Assembly: GCA_003427395.1 (NCBI GenBank)
Contig: BFEA01000154.1
Span: forward strand, 1,083,293 to 1,116,296
Source: Chara braunii
Lineage: Eukaryota; Streptophyta; Charophyceae; Charales; Characeae
DNA: 33,004 nucleotides
Direction of reading: 5' to 3'
Part shown: positions 19,322-28,034 of the stretch, piece after piece
How the letters are laid out: every line of letters starts with the position of its first letter
How positions within the stretch are numbered: position 1 is the first letter of the stretch
The notes under the pieces: model-generated
Told to the model about the DNA's origin: nothing
What the model saw: only the letters and a program-made list of their open reading frames with translations
The model's database searches: none
Position numbers and translations under genes: made by a program

Positions 19322-20485
19322 TCGGCCAACCCAACTTATGGATGTGACTAACCTGCCAGTTTATATGGCTAGGCCACACCAACTCATGGTGCCCTAACCT
19401 GGTAAAACAAGTATACGAAAAGCATAGGACCAAACCACACCAACTTATGATGTGACCAGTCTCTGCCTAAACGATTGACATAAGGCGTATGACCGGGCCG
19501 CACCAACTTATGATGAGACTGACCAGCCTAACTTTCAGCATACACAAATAACTGAGCCACCTCAACTCATGAGGGGTCAGCCTCTGCCTGAACAAACGAC
19601 GAAAGGCATATGACCAGAACACAACAACTTATGTTGTGTCCGACCAGCCCATACAGTGACATATAGCCTAAAACTAGCCTACTCAACTTATGAGTAGTCT
19701 AGTCCTGCTTAAACAGCAACAAACGCGTATGACCGAACAGCCCGCAACTTATGCGTTCGCTCGGCCTCCGCAACACAACTATATTCAACAAATAAAGTCA
19801 CTCTCAAATTTTGTCTTCAGTCAAGTGATCAGGTCACCTCTACTCATGAGGATCCCCACCAAAATGTCGATTATGTTTAGAAAAGGAAATAACAAAACTT
19901 TATATACCTCTCTGCTTTTGTGTTGTCAAGGAAATAGGACCAACTACCCAACTTATGGATGGGTCAGCCTGCCCAAAGTTACCACACAATTTTGTATTGT
20001 TCATCTTCCTTCCCTCTGCTTTGTCTGCTACCGGCTTATATGGCTAGATCTCCCAACTTATGGCGCCTAGCCTGCCAATTATATATATATAATATATAGT
20101 AGTATCAGTTTGTATACCCGGGTTCTCCTTATGTTGGCGGCTCATGACTTGACTACACCAACTCATGGTGCGAATAGTCTTTGCCTGAACAGTAAACATA
20201 AGGCATATGACCAAACCACATCAACTTATGGTGAGGCTGGTCAGCGTAAACATTCGGCATACACAAGGATCTGGACCACCTCAACTTATGAGGAGTCCAG
20301 CCTTTGCCTGGACAACGACGTAAGGCATATGACCAGAACACAACAACTTATGTTGTGTCCTGGCCAGCCCAAACAGTTACATATGGCGTAAAGCCAGACT
20401 ACCCAACTTATGAGTAGTCTAGCCCAGCCTAAACATAATCACATGTGCAAAGAACTGAACAGCCCGCAACTTATGCGTTCGCCCA
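19322..20485. repeat. Array of about 17 hairpins with variable stems and constant A-ACTYA-T apex
   Basis: Each unit has a short stem closed by A:T around the loop ACTTA or ACTCA, while the stem sequence differs from unit to unit with both sides changed together. Examples: CACCA/TGGTG (19377-19391), CCTCA/TGAGG (19556-19572 and 20277-20291), ACACAACA/TGTTGTGT (19619-19639 and 20338-20358), CTACTCA/TGAGTAG (19679-19697), CGCA/TGCG (19743 and 20465 areas). Several have outer stems too: CTGGAC/GTCCAG at 20271-20300, GACTA/TAGTC at 20151-20179, CCAG/CTGG at 20333-20363, GACC/GGTC at 19938-19965. Linkers contain TAAGGCATATGACC-like sequence. The same series of hairpins occurs twice with a period of about 719 bp, so a higher-order duplication lies over the array. 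Function unknown. Confidence 0.85.
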
Positions 20486-21725
20486 GCCTCCGCAACATAA
20501 GTTACAATTTGGTGTTGTCTGAATTCACACTGATAATCTGAATCAAATCAATACATACTTGTCAGTTTACTTTGCAAAACAATGTCATGAATTCAAATAA
20601 GTAAAAATAAACAGTTATCTTTTCTCAGTCATACTTACAGGCACACAATAGCAAAGGGCTAGTATAGTTTAGGGATAGGATCACACGGGTAAAACGAGCA
20701 TTATACATGAGTGTTCCCTGCCTCCAGAACCCCGCCTGGGCTCCGGCAGAGCTCCCGCAATCGGTGGGTGGACCTCCCACAAGGTCTTGCTGCGGTCCTA
20801 CGGGTTGCAATCCCGCCTGCCGCCTTCCTCTCAGTACCAATAGACTAGACTTAGATTGAGAAGGGCAGAATGAGATATGTGAGACTCTCGAGATACAAGA
20901 GTGAGTCAACTCAACTCGCAGGAGAGGGCCTTGGAATCTTGAATCTCCTGAGGGCCCCGCAATGGCAGCCAAATATCGCAGTAGCGATAGTCAGCTTACG
21001 GCCAAAATGCAGAATATAAAACCTCCTGACTATCCACCAAGTTGCAGTAGTGCACCCCTTTGTGGAGTCTGATCATTCCCTTAGATGGTGACTTTTTGCC
21101 CCGGACCATACTGCCAAGACACAGCCTAGGAAGACCGCGTTCCAATAGTGCACGCCCTCTGTGTTCTATTAGAAATGCAGCAAAACACAGCAAGATTCAG
21201 CAAGTATCATCGAGTTTGATAGTGGCATGCCGTAGCACTGCGTCGGAGTAGAACATGACGCAAAACACAGCAAGAGACCGTGTTGTGCTCAGTAAAGTGT
21301 ACGACAAGGCGCACGGTGTACCTCAGTGACATGGACGGAATACGGGATGCTCAACTCAACAGCGTTGCACGGCGACGTGCTGTAAGGCATCAATGAGCCT
21401 CAGCATTGTACCGCAACAAAACCCAGTGAAAACACAGCATAACGCCACAAAATCATCAATGGACTGTGATCACAATAGCTGCGTACCGTAGCCGTGTCCG
21501 GAGTTGAATATGAGCAGCAGCAAGGTATATACGGATATCAACCACACATCAGAGTTCAAACAGACGTCATATACACAGACCACCGTCGTGACAACATCGC
21601 TGCCCCCTTTGAACCAGGGCATCAGCAGTGGCGCCCAGAACCTTTTCTTGAGTCAGTCATCAATCATAGTGATAGTAGTAGTAGTAACCTTTGTTGCCGC
21701 CTCAACAGCTGTTCTCACACCGCCT
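20486..21725. other. Gene-free stretch
   Basis: No supported gene. AT-rich to 20640; then a GC-richer piece with CTCCCGCAATCGGTGGG-type words (20740-20830); then 21170-21490 with repeated CAAAACACAGCAAGA phrases (21179, 21261 area). Open frames such as 21494-21754 have no recognised motif. Confidence 0.4.
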
Positions 21726-21887
21726 TCTGTAGCCACAGTTTGAACCCTCAGTAGTTCGCAGTTCACACAGACCTCTGTAGCACAGTCTGAACCCTCAGTG
21801 GTTCGCAGTTCACACAGCCCAACAAACTCATGCTTGGGCTAGTTTTGACCACATAGCCCAACTTGACAGACTCAGGCCTGGGCTAAG
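21726..21887 (-). repeat. Start of a further minus-strand LTR-like unit, with 48-bp tandem repeat
   Basis: Read on the minus strand, the sequence after the LTR-type end at 21888 (CCCAGGCCTGAGTCTGTCAA) resembles the U3 start of the LTR at 27036 (CCCAGGCCTGAGTCTGTCGA). It runs into two copies of a 48-bp unit beginning TCTGTAG at 21726 and 21774. This looks like a fourth, incomplete unit of the LTR series. Confidence 0.45.
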
Positions 21888-23063
21888 TGTGATAACCTGA
21901 TCTGATGTATGCTCAGAGGTCGTCAAACACAAGTAATCCCCATATTTGCAACAAGCTCTAAATTACGAAGTGATAATTCAATCAGTATCTCACTACCATT
22001 AGGCGAAGAGAGTGGTGGGGGATTAGACAGAAGGGACTGGTGGAGGAGATGAAAAAAGAGAAATAATAATAGGAAAAAAAAGAAATCTACACAAGAATGA
22101 TCCCTTCAAACCCCTCTCCTTATTCAGGCTTCTTCCCTCTCCATCTCAGTAAATGATAACGAGTGGAGTAGTCCTGATTACACACATTAGTGCTACATGG
22201 CACTCTTATCTCATGAAGATCAAGAAGACACAACAACTTTTAGTGACAACATCCATCTCAGGTGAGTACTCAATCTGCCTCTTCCACAGGTCCCTATCAA
22301 CCAGTCACCTCCTATAGATAGTGTGGACAACGTCACATCATCAGTGTAGTCCAACACCAGCACCACATCAGCATCCCACAAAGACTAGATGCAGCTACAC
22401 TTCAGCATGCCACGAAACCAAAGACAGCGCCACATCAGTAATCATGAAGATCAGAGGCAGCATCACATTACCCTGCCACGTTGAGATACCATCGTCGTTC
22501 AGCCGGTCAGATTATGCCATATCAACAAAAAAAGTTTGATGCCACGTCAATAAGTAGTCATCACCTCATGTGATGGGTGTGATGACTCTTTCTAGCCACA
22601 TCAACAATCAGTCTGGTCTCCCCAAAGCCATGTCAGCATCTGCAGCAGACCCTGTTGCCTATCAACAGCACCAGAAGTGCCATATCAGCAATCAGGGTTT
22701 GGAGATGCAGTACTATAGGTGCCACATCAGCACCACCAGTGTATCTACGTCATCACCTACTCATCCTTTGTGTATAACACACTTACCTGCGTACCCCTCC
22801 GACGATGCTCAGGTAAACTGTGATAAGCAAGCAGCGCATATATGAAGTGTCATGTCCCAACACATGAAGAATCCAGGATCAGAAAGATGGTATCTCAGCT
22901 CAACTTGACGACAGATTCAAGCCTGGGTGTGTTTTGGTCACACAGTCCAGGGGGACAGGTTCTGGCCTGAGTGTGTTTTTGGTCATACAACCCAGTGCCA
23001 CAAACTCAGTCCTATGTGTTGTCTTGGTCACACAGCCCAGTGCCACAAACTCAGGCTTGGGCG
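21888..23063 (-). repeat. Minus-strand LTR-like unit (about 1,176 bp)
   Basis: The minus-strand end is AGGTTATCACA at 21888, like the LTR ends GGTTCATTACA. The interior resembles the element-1 LTR in reverse: 22190-22340 carries GTGCTACATGGCACTCTTATCTC, CATCTCAGGTGAGTACTC and CCAGTCACCTC in the same order as 1200-1360 reversed, plus CCACATCAGCA motifs, the reverse of TGATGTGG. The start side (22915-23063) has repeats of a CTTGGTCACACAGCCCAG phrase typical of the LTR start. Length nearly equals the 1,181-bp LTR of element 1. It directly abuts the end of the next unit. Confidence 0.6.
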
Positions 23064-23568
23064 TGTATGATGAACCCAATCTGATGGATACATATCTGAC
23101 ATCGAAATACAAGTCATCACAGATCTGCACAGTGCTTCCAATAATCAGAAATCAAGTCCAACACAAAGTCTTATTACCAATTTGACGAAGAGGGAGGGGA
23201 GAGATCAGACTGATCAGAAGGTGGAGAAGAGTCAATAAACATCAAGAGAATATTCCGACAATCCCCCCCTTTCTTCGGGCTTTTCCCCTCCTCAATCAAG
23301 AACCAAATATGAGGTTGTCCAATCCTGATCACAGTGAAGTGCCACGTGGCACAACTATCTCCTGAAAGCCTTGGAGACCATCAGCAGCGATCTGTAATGA
23401 CGTCAATACCAGGTACGTATCCCGATCTTGACCTTTCTCCTTGTCATGACCAGACCCTTATGTAGGTAGAGTGGCGAGTGCCACATTAGCAGCGAAGGGT
23501 AACGACGTCAGCACCAGGTACGTACCTCGATCCTGACCTTCCTTAGCAATGCTGACAGGCGGCGAGTG
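23064..23568 (-). repeat. Partial minus-strand LTR-like unit
   Basis: It ends on the minus strand with GATTGGGTTCATCATACA at 23064, like other LTR ends. Its body holds GTGCCACGTGGCACAACTATCTC (23340-23362 area), a G-box palindrome CACGTG, and CAGGTACGTA twice, both shared with neighbouring units. Only the 3' part of an LTR seems present. Confidence 0.5.
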
Positions 23569-24041
23569 TGCAATGAACCCAGACCGTGAAGACAATGTCA
23601 ACAGCGTAGGTCCAAAATGTCGAACAGCCGGTGATACTCAATAACCAAAATTTGAAGCCAGACACTTAATAGATGAGAGGTCATACACAGACGAAGGAGG
23701 TGAGAGGGGGAAGAGATTGAGACAAGAGGGAGATAGGCAATGCCCACTTTTCCACGAACTTCTTCCCTCAGCACCTCCGTAGAAATCAATGATCCAGATG
23801 AGTATCTATAGTACCCTCCAAAGTGCCACGTGGCACAACCAACCGGTTCCACATCATCAATAAAGCATGTCAACATGAAGATTCCAGGTCAGCATCACGT
23901 TCTCTCCTCAGTACTGATCACCTCCTGAATGACGATCTGAAGATCAGCACTACATATCTGTAGCCTCGCCACATCAACAGTAGATTAGTAGCCACAACCA
24001 CCTCAGCCCATCATACACGTGGCATCGTCCACCTCAACAAT

Positions 24042-24345
24042 GATGGCGCAGCCCTTATCTCTTATACCGACCAATCCGCGGCCCAGATTCAAAATCTGGT
24101 GCCGCCATTCGATTCAAAACTCCCTAAAACCCCCAAATAGCATCTTTCCTTGCTCATTTTCATCAAGAAATGAGCAAGATACATCATTTTCCGGTTTTTT
24201 TTTTTTTTTCTTCGTTCACCAACTCCCCTCTGACACTCTCCGCGCTCCTCATTCCCGCTTTTGTTATCCACTATGATCCTGGCATTGATGTCGCCCAGGC
24301 TTGAGACCATCAAGGCAACTCTTCTCCGCTCTTTACCTCAACAAT
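24042..24345 (-). mobile_element. 304-bp insert with 11-bp TSD in the composite LTR
   Basis: ACCTCAACAAT occurs at 24031-24041 and 24335-24345. The related LTR at 27036 has one uninterrupted copy (reverse: ATTGTTGAGGT within GATTGTTGAGGTGG near 27816), so the repeat is a target-site duplication. The insert has an internal homopolymer (T15-16 at about 24196-24211 on the + strand), not a terminal poly(A). A 74-residue minus-strand frame (24089-24313) includes GDINARI near its start, reminiscent of the GDFNA motif of LINE endonucleases, but this is a single short motif. Class unknown. Confidence 0.6.
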
Positions 24346-24606
24346 CAGAAGATGATAATAAGTATAGTAGTCCTAATCACCCATAATAGCGCCACGTGGC
24401 ACTCTTATCTCAAGAAGACCATGAAAAAACAGCAGATTCAGTGACGACGTCAACTTCAGGTGAGTACCCCGTCTCCCACTTCCACAGATCTCGATCTTCC
24501 TCCTCCTCACAACCAGTCACCTCAGGTAGACAGTGTGGACGAATGCCACATCATCAAACTAGTTCAGAAGCAGCACCATATCAGCATGCCAATGAGGACC
24601 AGAGGC

Positions 24607-24790
24607 AGCGCCACATCAGCCTGTCATGAAGACCTGTAGCAGCGCCACATCAGCCTGCTATGAAGACCTGTAGCAGCGCCACATCAGCCTGCTATGAAGG
24701 TCTGTAGCAGCGCCACATCAGCCTGCTATGAAGACCTGTAGCAGCGCCACATCAGCCTGCTATGGGGTCCTGAAGCAGCCCCACATCACA
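24607..24790 (-). repeat. 34-bp tandem repeat, six units, in the LTR
   Basis: Units start AGCGCCACATCAGCC at 24607, 24641, 24675, 24709 and 24743, with a diverged one at 24777; the period is exactly 34. On the minus strand each contains GCTGATGTGGCGCT, the same core as the repeats at 1026-1200, though the spacing there is 30-31 bp. Confidence 0.9.
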
Positions 24791-25652
24791 ATGCCATGAG
24801 GGCCTGGTGGTGCAACACTATAGGTGCCACGTGGTATGTCCAATCAGTCCCTCATCAGTGCTGGAGCAATGTCGACATGATGACAACCAGGTAAGCATCC
24901 ACGAATTCTCCACATTCCTGATCTCCTCCCAAGTGGCGATGAATGAAAACAGCAATGTCGAACACGTGGCTCAGCCACGTCAGCAGATGTAACACGTGGC
25001 AGCAGCCACGTCAGCATCCCAAGAAGACAGGTGCAAGCCATCCACCATGTCGGACCTGCAGCGTGCCGCCATAGAGATGAAGTCAGCACAAAACCGGTGC
25101 TCGACTAGCGTAGCAGCGTCGTGCCAATCACGTCGTCAACACATGAAGTCAGCATTGACCGCAAGACAGAGCGAATGTCAAAGCCAGGGAAGTCAGCTCT
25201 TATGTAGTGTTGACGCGGGGTCTGGACCCCTGATGCTGTATCCCTCAGCCATCCAGATCTCAATGCGGCGAGGGCCCAGATTGGTCTGAAACCAATTTCC
25301 CTCTGGCCTGGATGCTGTCTGGGTACCTGCGCACAACAAGTGAATGTATCCAACCAAGGGCCTGGGTGCGGTACCTTTGATTCTACTGTTGAATTTGACC
25401 CTTGAATTTCCTGTGTGCAGCGCTTGGTCACAGAGTCGTCACAGCAGACTTAAGCCTGGGCATGTCTTGGTCACACAGCCCAATACAACAGACTCAAGCC
25501 TAGGCATGTCTTGGTCACACAGCCCAGCACAGCAGACTCAAGCCTAGGCATGTCTTGGTCACACAGCCCAGCAGAGCAGACTCAAGTCAGCGTTGCCTGT
25601 GGCTGAGTTCTGGGCCCCAGGCTACTTCTGAACATGGTTATGGCACTCACAT

Positions 25653-25708
25653 GGGGCCATGCTAATCTTTTCTGTATCGTTCCAATTTTAACGGATGTCC
25701 CGAAGGAC
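25653..25708 (-). ncRNA. U6 snRNA 5' fragment (pseudogene)
   Basis: The minus strand reads GTCCTTCGGGACATCCG, then TTAAAATTGGAACGATACAG, AAAAGATTAGC, ATGGCCCC. This is the 5' end of spliceosomal U6: the 5' stem-loop GTCC-TTCG-GGAC (one pair shorter than the usual GTCCC/GGGGAC), then the ATTGGAACGATACAG segment. The ACAGAGA box, which pairs with the 5' splice site, reads ACAGAAA. The match stops after ATGGCCCC, so the catalytic AGC triad, the internal stem-loop and the 3' end are missing. Seven bases later the LTR start TGCCATAACC begins. It cannot be a working U6. Just upstream is a GGCCGT-CAC-ACGGCC hairpin. Confidence 0.88.
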
Positions 25709-25789
25709 TGTGGCCGTGTGACGGCCCTGAGATATCATTATTAACCTGAGTAACTCCAGACAAACTCAGAAATAGTCGGTTTTACTCAT

Positions 25790-25872
25790 CAAGTTCCAGT
25801 GTCTGAATCCGAACACAGGTCTGCACTTCAACAGCTCATAGGAATACCAACTGAGCTAAGCTCTTGGGTTCA
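25790..25872 (-). other. tRNA-like sequence with Pol III A and B boxes
   Basis: On the minus strand TAGCTCAGTTGG (25858 to 25847) is a perfect A box, and TGTTCGGATTC (25815 to 25805) is close to a B box (GGTTCGANNCC), about 31 bases apart, as in tRNA genes. D-arm-like GCTC/GAGC pairs exist but the loop has about 7 extra bases, and the T-arm does not pair well. It is therefore a degenerate tRNA or a tRNA-derived SINE head, not a functional tRNA. The U6 fragment is about 80-100 bases downstream in the same orientation, with no run of four T between. Confidence 0.55.
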
Positions 25873-25876
25873 CGGT

Positions 25877-25890
25877 CCATCTTGGTACCA
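25877..25890 (-). other. Candidate PBS next to a minus-strand LTR
   Basis: The minus strand has ...GGTCAGACA, T, TGGTACCAAGATGG, an arrangement like CATAACA, T, TGGTATCAGAGC at 12938-12957. It would make the adjoining 25892-26805 a 5' LTR reading leftward. The match to the Met-tRNA PBS is imperfect. Confidence 0.4.
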
Positions 25891-25891
25891 A

Positions 25892-26805
25892 TGTCTGACC
25901 GCGCCCCAAAATAAATGAAAAGAAATAAATAAAAAAACTAGGAAGGAAGAAAAGACTGATAAAAGGAAGAAATATAGGAGGGACCTACCGGTGCTCCCTC
26001 GGCCTCTTTCAGTCGGGCCCGTTGTCGGATTCCCCAGCAAAACTAAGGGCGATAGTCCCGCGGGACCCTCAACCTCTCAGCTTTCCTTCATGGCGCTCCT
26101 TTGCTCCTCCGCTGCTGACCGCTGGCCTCGATCCCAGGTCTTCGTAGTTTCAGTCCAAAGTCGTAACCTATAGGGTTAGGCCCAAGCTTGGTGGTAACAG
26201 GCGCGAACTTAACTATAAAGACGTTCGTTCTAGGCCTAGCCTGTCGGGCGGTACAAAAAAACGTATTTTAGGCACACCGGCCATATGTGTCGGCTCTCGC
26301 CGTATGAAGGGGTCAATTCTGTTTGTCGTTGCCGTGTACCCTAGTTACGACTTTCATGGCGCCTCCCGTGGTTTCTACCGCTGACCAATATCATGGTCGG
26401 CCTCGGGAGTCCTAACTTTACACCTTACTAATCCCAGAGCTGTAGCAAGTAAGTTAAACGGATCCGACTAACCAAAACCTATCTTCGACCATCACTGCCG
26501 GTCTCAAACGCGAAAGTGCACCATGCCCGTTACTGTAGTCTCTTCGCACTCCCTTTCTAGCTCACGCTACTAGGCGCAAATGCCGCTCTCTTAACCAAAC
26601 GTCTGCCTAAATACCTTGTGTGCCTTCAAAGTACACACTCACACACTCTCTAATCAAATCAAAAAGCGAGTGGCATTCCCTACCTCTGAGAGTTGATTGT
26701 TGTTACTCAGAAATGGGACACTCTCTCGGATACCGCTAAAACACGCACCTTCCGTGAGATGCAAAAATGTGCCCAAATACCCTTGTAAGGGTATTCGGGC
26801 CGACA
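25892..26805 (-). repeat. Candidate minus-strand LTR at the right end of the insertion
   Basis: 914 bp running on the minus strand from TGTCGGCCCG (26805) to GGTCAGACA (25892), so TG...CA-bounded, with the PBS-like site after it and the TSD GCGG outside. Contains the 9-bp hairpin at 26776-26795. No coding sequence is seen. A partner LTR at the left end (17151 onward) is not recognisable by eye, except for the outermost bases GCGCTCGACA against GCGGTCAGACA. Confidence 0.4.
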
Positions 26806-26809
26806 GCGG

Positions 26810-26996
26810 GTACGAGGTTGACCGGATCATAGAGCATGGCTACTTCTCTACGGGAGGACGTGGACGACCTCAGAAGCAGTTCAAGGTACGTTTTAAAACT
26901 CAAGCACCATCTGAGGATAGATGGTTTAGTAAACGAGAACTACTTGAAACTGCTCCTGATATTGTCGCTGCTTATGAACAAGGGTTAAAGTCTTAA
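26810..26996 (+). pseudogene. Displaced chromodomain of element 2 integrase
   Basis: The frame reads GYEVDRIIEHGYFSTGGRG, KQFKVRFKTQAPSEDRWFSK, then RELLETAPDIVAAYEQGL and TAA at 26994-26996. It lines up with the element-1 chromodomain residue by residue, but without the internal stop found there. The N-terminal rest of the integrase ends at 17150; both halves meet in frame if the 9.7-kb insert and one GCGG are removed. Before the insertion this protein end was intact. Confidence 0.9.
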
Positions 26997-27035
26997 ATAT
27001 TTCTGCGGTGGAACTCGAAAATGGGCCGGCAGGAA

Positions 27036-28034
27036 TGTAATAACCCTGTTCAGAAGTAGCCTGGGGCCCAGAACTCAGCCCCAGGCCACGCAGACCTGAG
27101 AAGGTCTGCGCTGGGCTGTGTGACCAAGACACGCCCAGGCCTGAGTCTGTCGAGTGTGGCTGTGTGACTGAACGCTGCACACAGGAAATTCAAGAGTCAG
27201 AGTCAAAGGTACCGTACCCAGGCCCTGGGTTGGATACACTCACTTGTTGTGCGCAGGTACCCAGACAGCATCCAGGCCGGAGGGGATTCGGTTTCAGGCC
27301 CATCTGGGCCCTCATTCACATTGAGATCTGGACAGCCGAGGGATACAGCATCCGGGGTCCAGACCCCGCGTCAACACTACATAAGAGTTGACTTCCTGGC
27401 TTTGACATTCATTCTGTCTTGCGTTGATGCCGACTTCACACGTTGACTTCAACGCTGGCTCGACGCTGCGACGCTGGCATTGTGACTTGGCGAGGCGCTG
27501 CTTGTCTGGCATGGTGGCCGGCTTGCTCCTGTCTTCTTGGCATGCTGATGTGGCAGCTGCCGTGCGCTATCGCTGACGTGGCTGCTGCCGTGCGCTATCG
27601 CTGACGTGGCTGCTGCCCACGTGTTCTATGGCTGGGACTACATAATCGGCATTGCTGTCCTGTTTAGTTGTCACTTCAGGACGAGATCAGGACTGTGGAG
27701 AGTTCGAGGATACGTACCTGATGGTCTTCATGTCGACATTGCTCCAGATGTTGATGTGGAACTGATTAGACGTGCCACTGGGCACATTGAGGATACTCGG
27801 ATACTCGTTCAGAGTATTGATTGTTGAGGTGGCAGTAGAGGAGGGAGCCCGAAGCAGGAGTGGGCATTATACTTCCTCTCCTTTGTCTCTTCTCCCTCCC
27901 CTCTCTTCGTCTGTGTATGATTACCTCACCTCATTCTGTCTAGTTACGATTTGGACTATGAATAATCATCAGCCGATGGACATTTAATTGGGCTTGCATT
28001 GTTGGCAACTGTCTCACGATCTGGGTTCATTACA
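27036..28034 (+). repeat. 3' LTR of element 2
   Basis: TGTAATAACCC starts right after gggccggcaggaa, the same pre-LTR segment as in element 1, and GGTTCATTACA ends at 28034. Length is 999 bp. It carries two copies of a GCCGTGCGCTATCGCTGACGTGGCTGCT-type unit (27558-27612), again with TGACGTGGC. Its first 400 bp match the minus-strand LTR at 25645-25100 closely. The next bases (CAAGACCC) belong to a LINE ORF2 fragment. Confidence 0.85.

Larger units (their letters stand above)
23569..25645 (-). repeat. Minus-strand composite LTR (begins TGCCATAACC at 25645)
   Basis: On the minus strand it starts TGCCATAACCATGTTCAGAA, matching the LTR at 27036 (TGTAATAACCCTGTTCAGAA), and ends TGGGTTCATTGCA at 23569. 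From 25645 to about 24830 it follows the 27036 LTR closely. Then about 480 bp follows instead the element-1 LTR (24370-24520 against 1200-1400), with the 34-bp repeats; then it returns to the 27036 type (GATTGTTGAGGTGG, compare 27816). It thus appears mosaic. A 44-bp unit with CATGTCTTGGTCACACAGCC repeats at 25461, 25505 and 25549. A 304-bp insert is at 24042-24345. Confidence 0.65.
17151..26805. mobile_element. 9,655-bp insertion in element 2, TSD GCGG, ends TGTCG...CGACA
   Basis: The left flank ends GCGG at 17147-17150 and the right flank starts GCGG at 26806-26809. Removing the insert and one GCGG puts the integrase frame directly onto the chromodomain frame. The inserted DNA begins TGTCGAGCGC and ends GGGCCGACA, so it has TG...CA ends within a 5-bp terminal inversion. 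A 4-bp TSD fits LTR-type integration. A perfect 9-bp stem hairpin (AATACCCTT/AAGGGTATT, 26776-26795) is close to the right end. I could not identify any transposase or polymerase gene inside. Its content is the hairpin array, minus-strand LTR units, U6 and tRNA-like pieces listed separately, so it is probably itself composite. Confidence 0.8.
11562..28034 (+). mobile_element. Ty3/gypsy chromovirus element 2, interrupted by a 9.7-kb insertion
   Basis: The order is LTR 11562-12944, PBS 12946-12957, leader 12958-14266 without recognisable gag or protease, pol 14267-17150, insertion 17151-26805, chromodomain 26810-26996 and LTR 27036-28034. Pol and the displaced chromodomain fit together in frame when one copy of the GCGG duplication is removed, so they were one gene. 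By eye the 5' LTR (1,383 bp) and 3' LTR (999 bp) share only their terminal TGTRATAACCC and CATWACA type ends. The 5' LTR with leader and the pol part may therefore come from different elements joined by recombination. Confidence 0.75.

Noticed and set aside
19322-20485. CRISPR-like array
   Set aside because: Spacing is irregular, the conserved part is only the hairpin apex, linkers are themselves related, and the context is eukaryotic retrotransposon DNA.
24607-24790. CRISPR or satellite DNA
   Set aside because: Six head-to-tail 34-bp units without unique spacers, lying inside an LTR; a simple local tandem repeat.
25790-25872. A functional tRNA gene
   Set aside because: A and B boxes are present, but the D-loop is too long and the T and acceptor stems do not pair.
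26776-26805. Helitron 3' end (hairpin close to terminus)
   Set aside because: There is a 9-bp hairpin, but the end is CGACA, not CTRR, and a GCGG duplication is present; Helitrons make no TSD. No Rep/helicase gene is seen.
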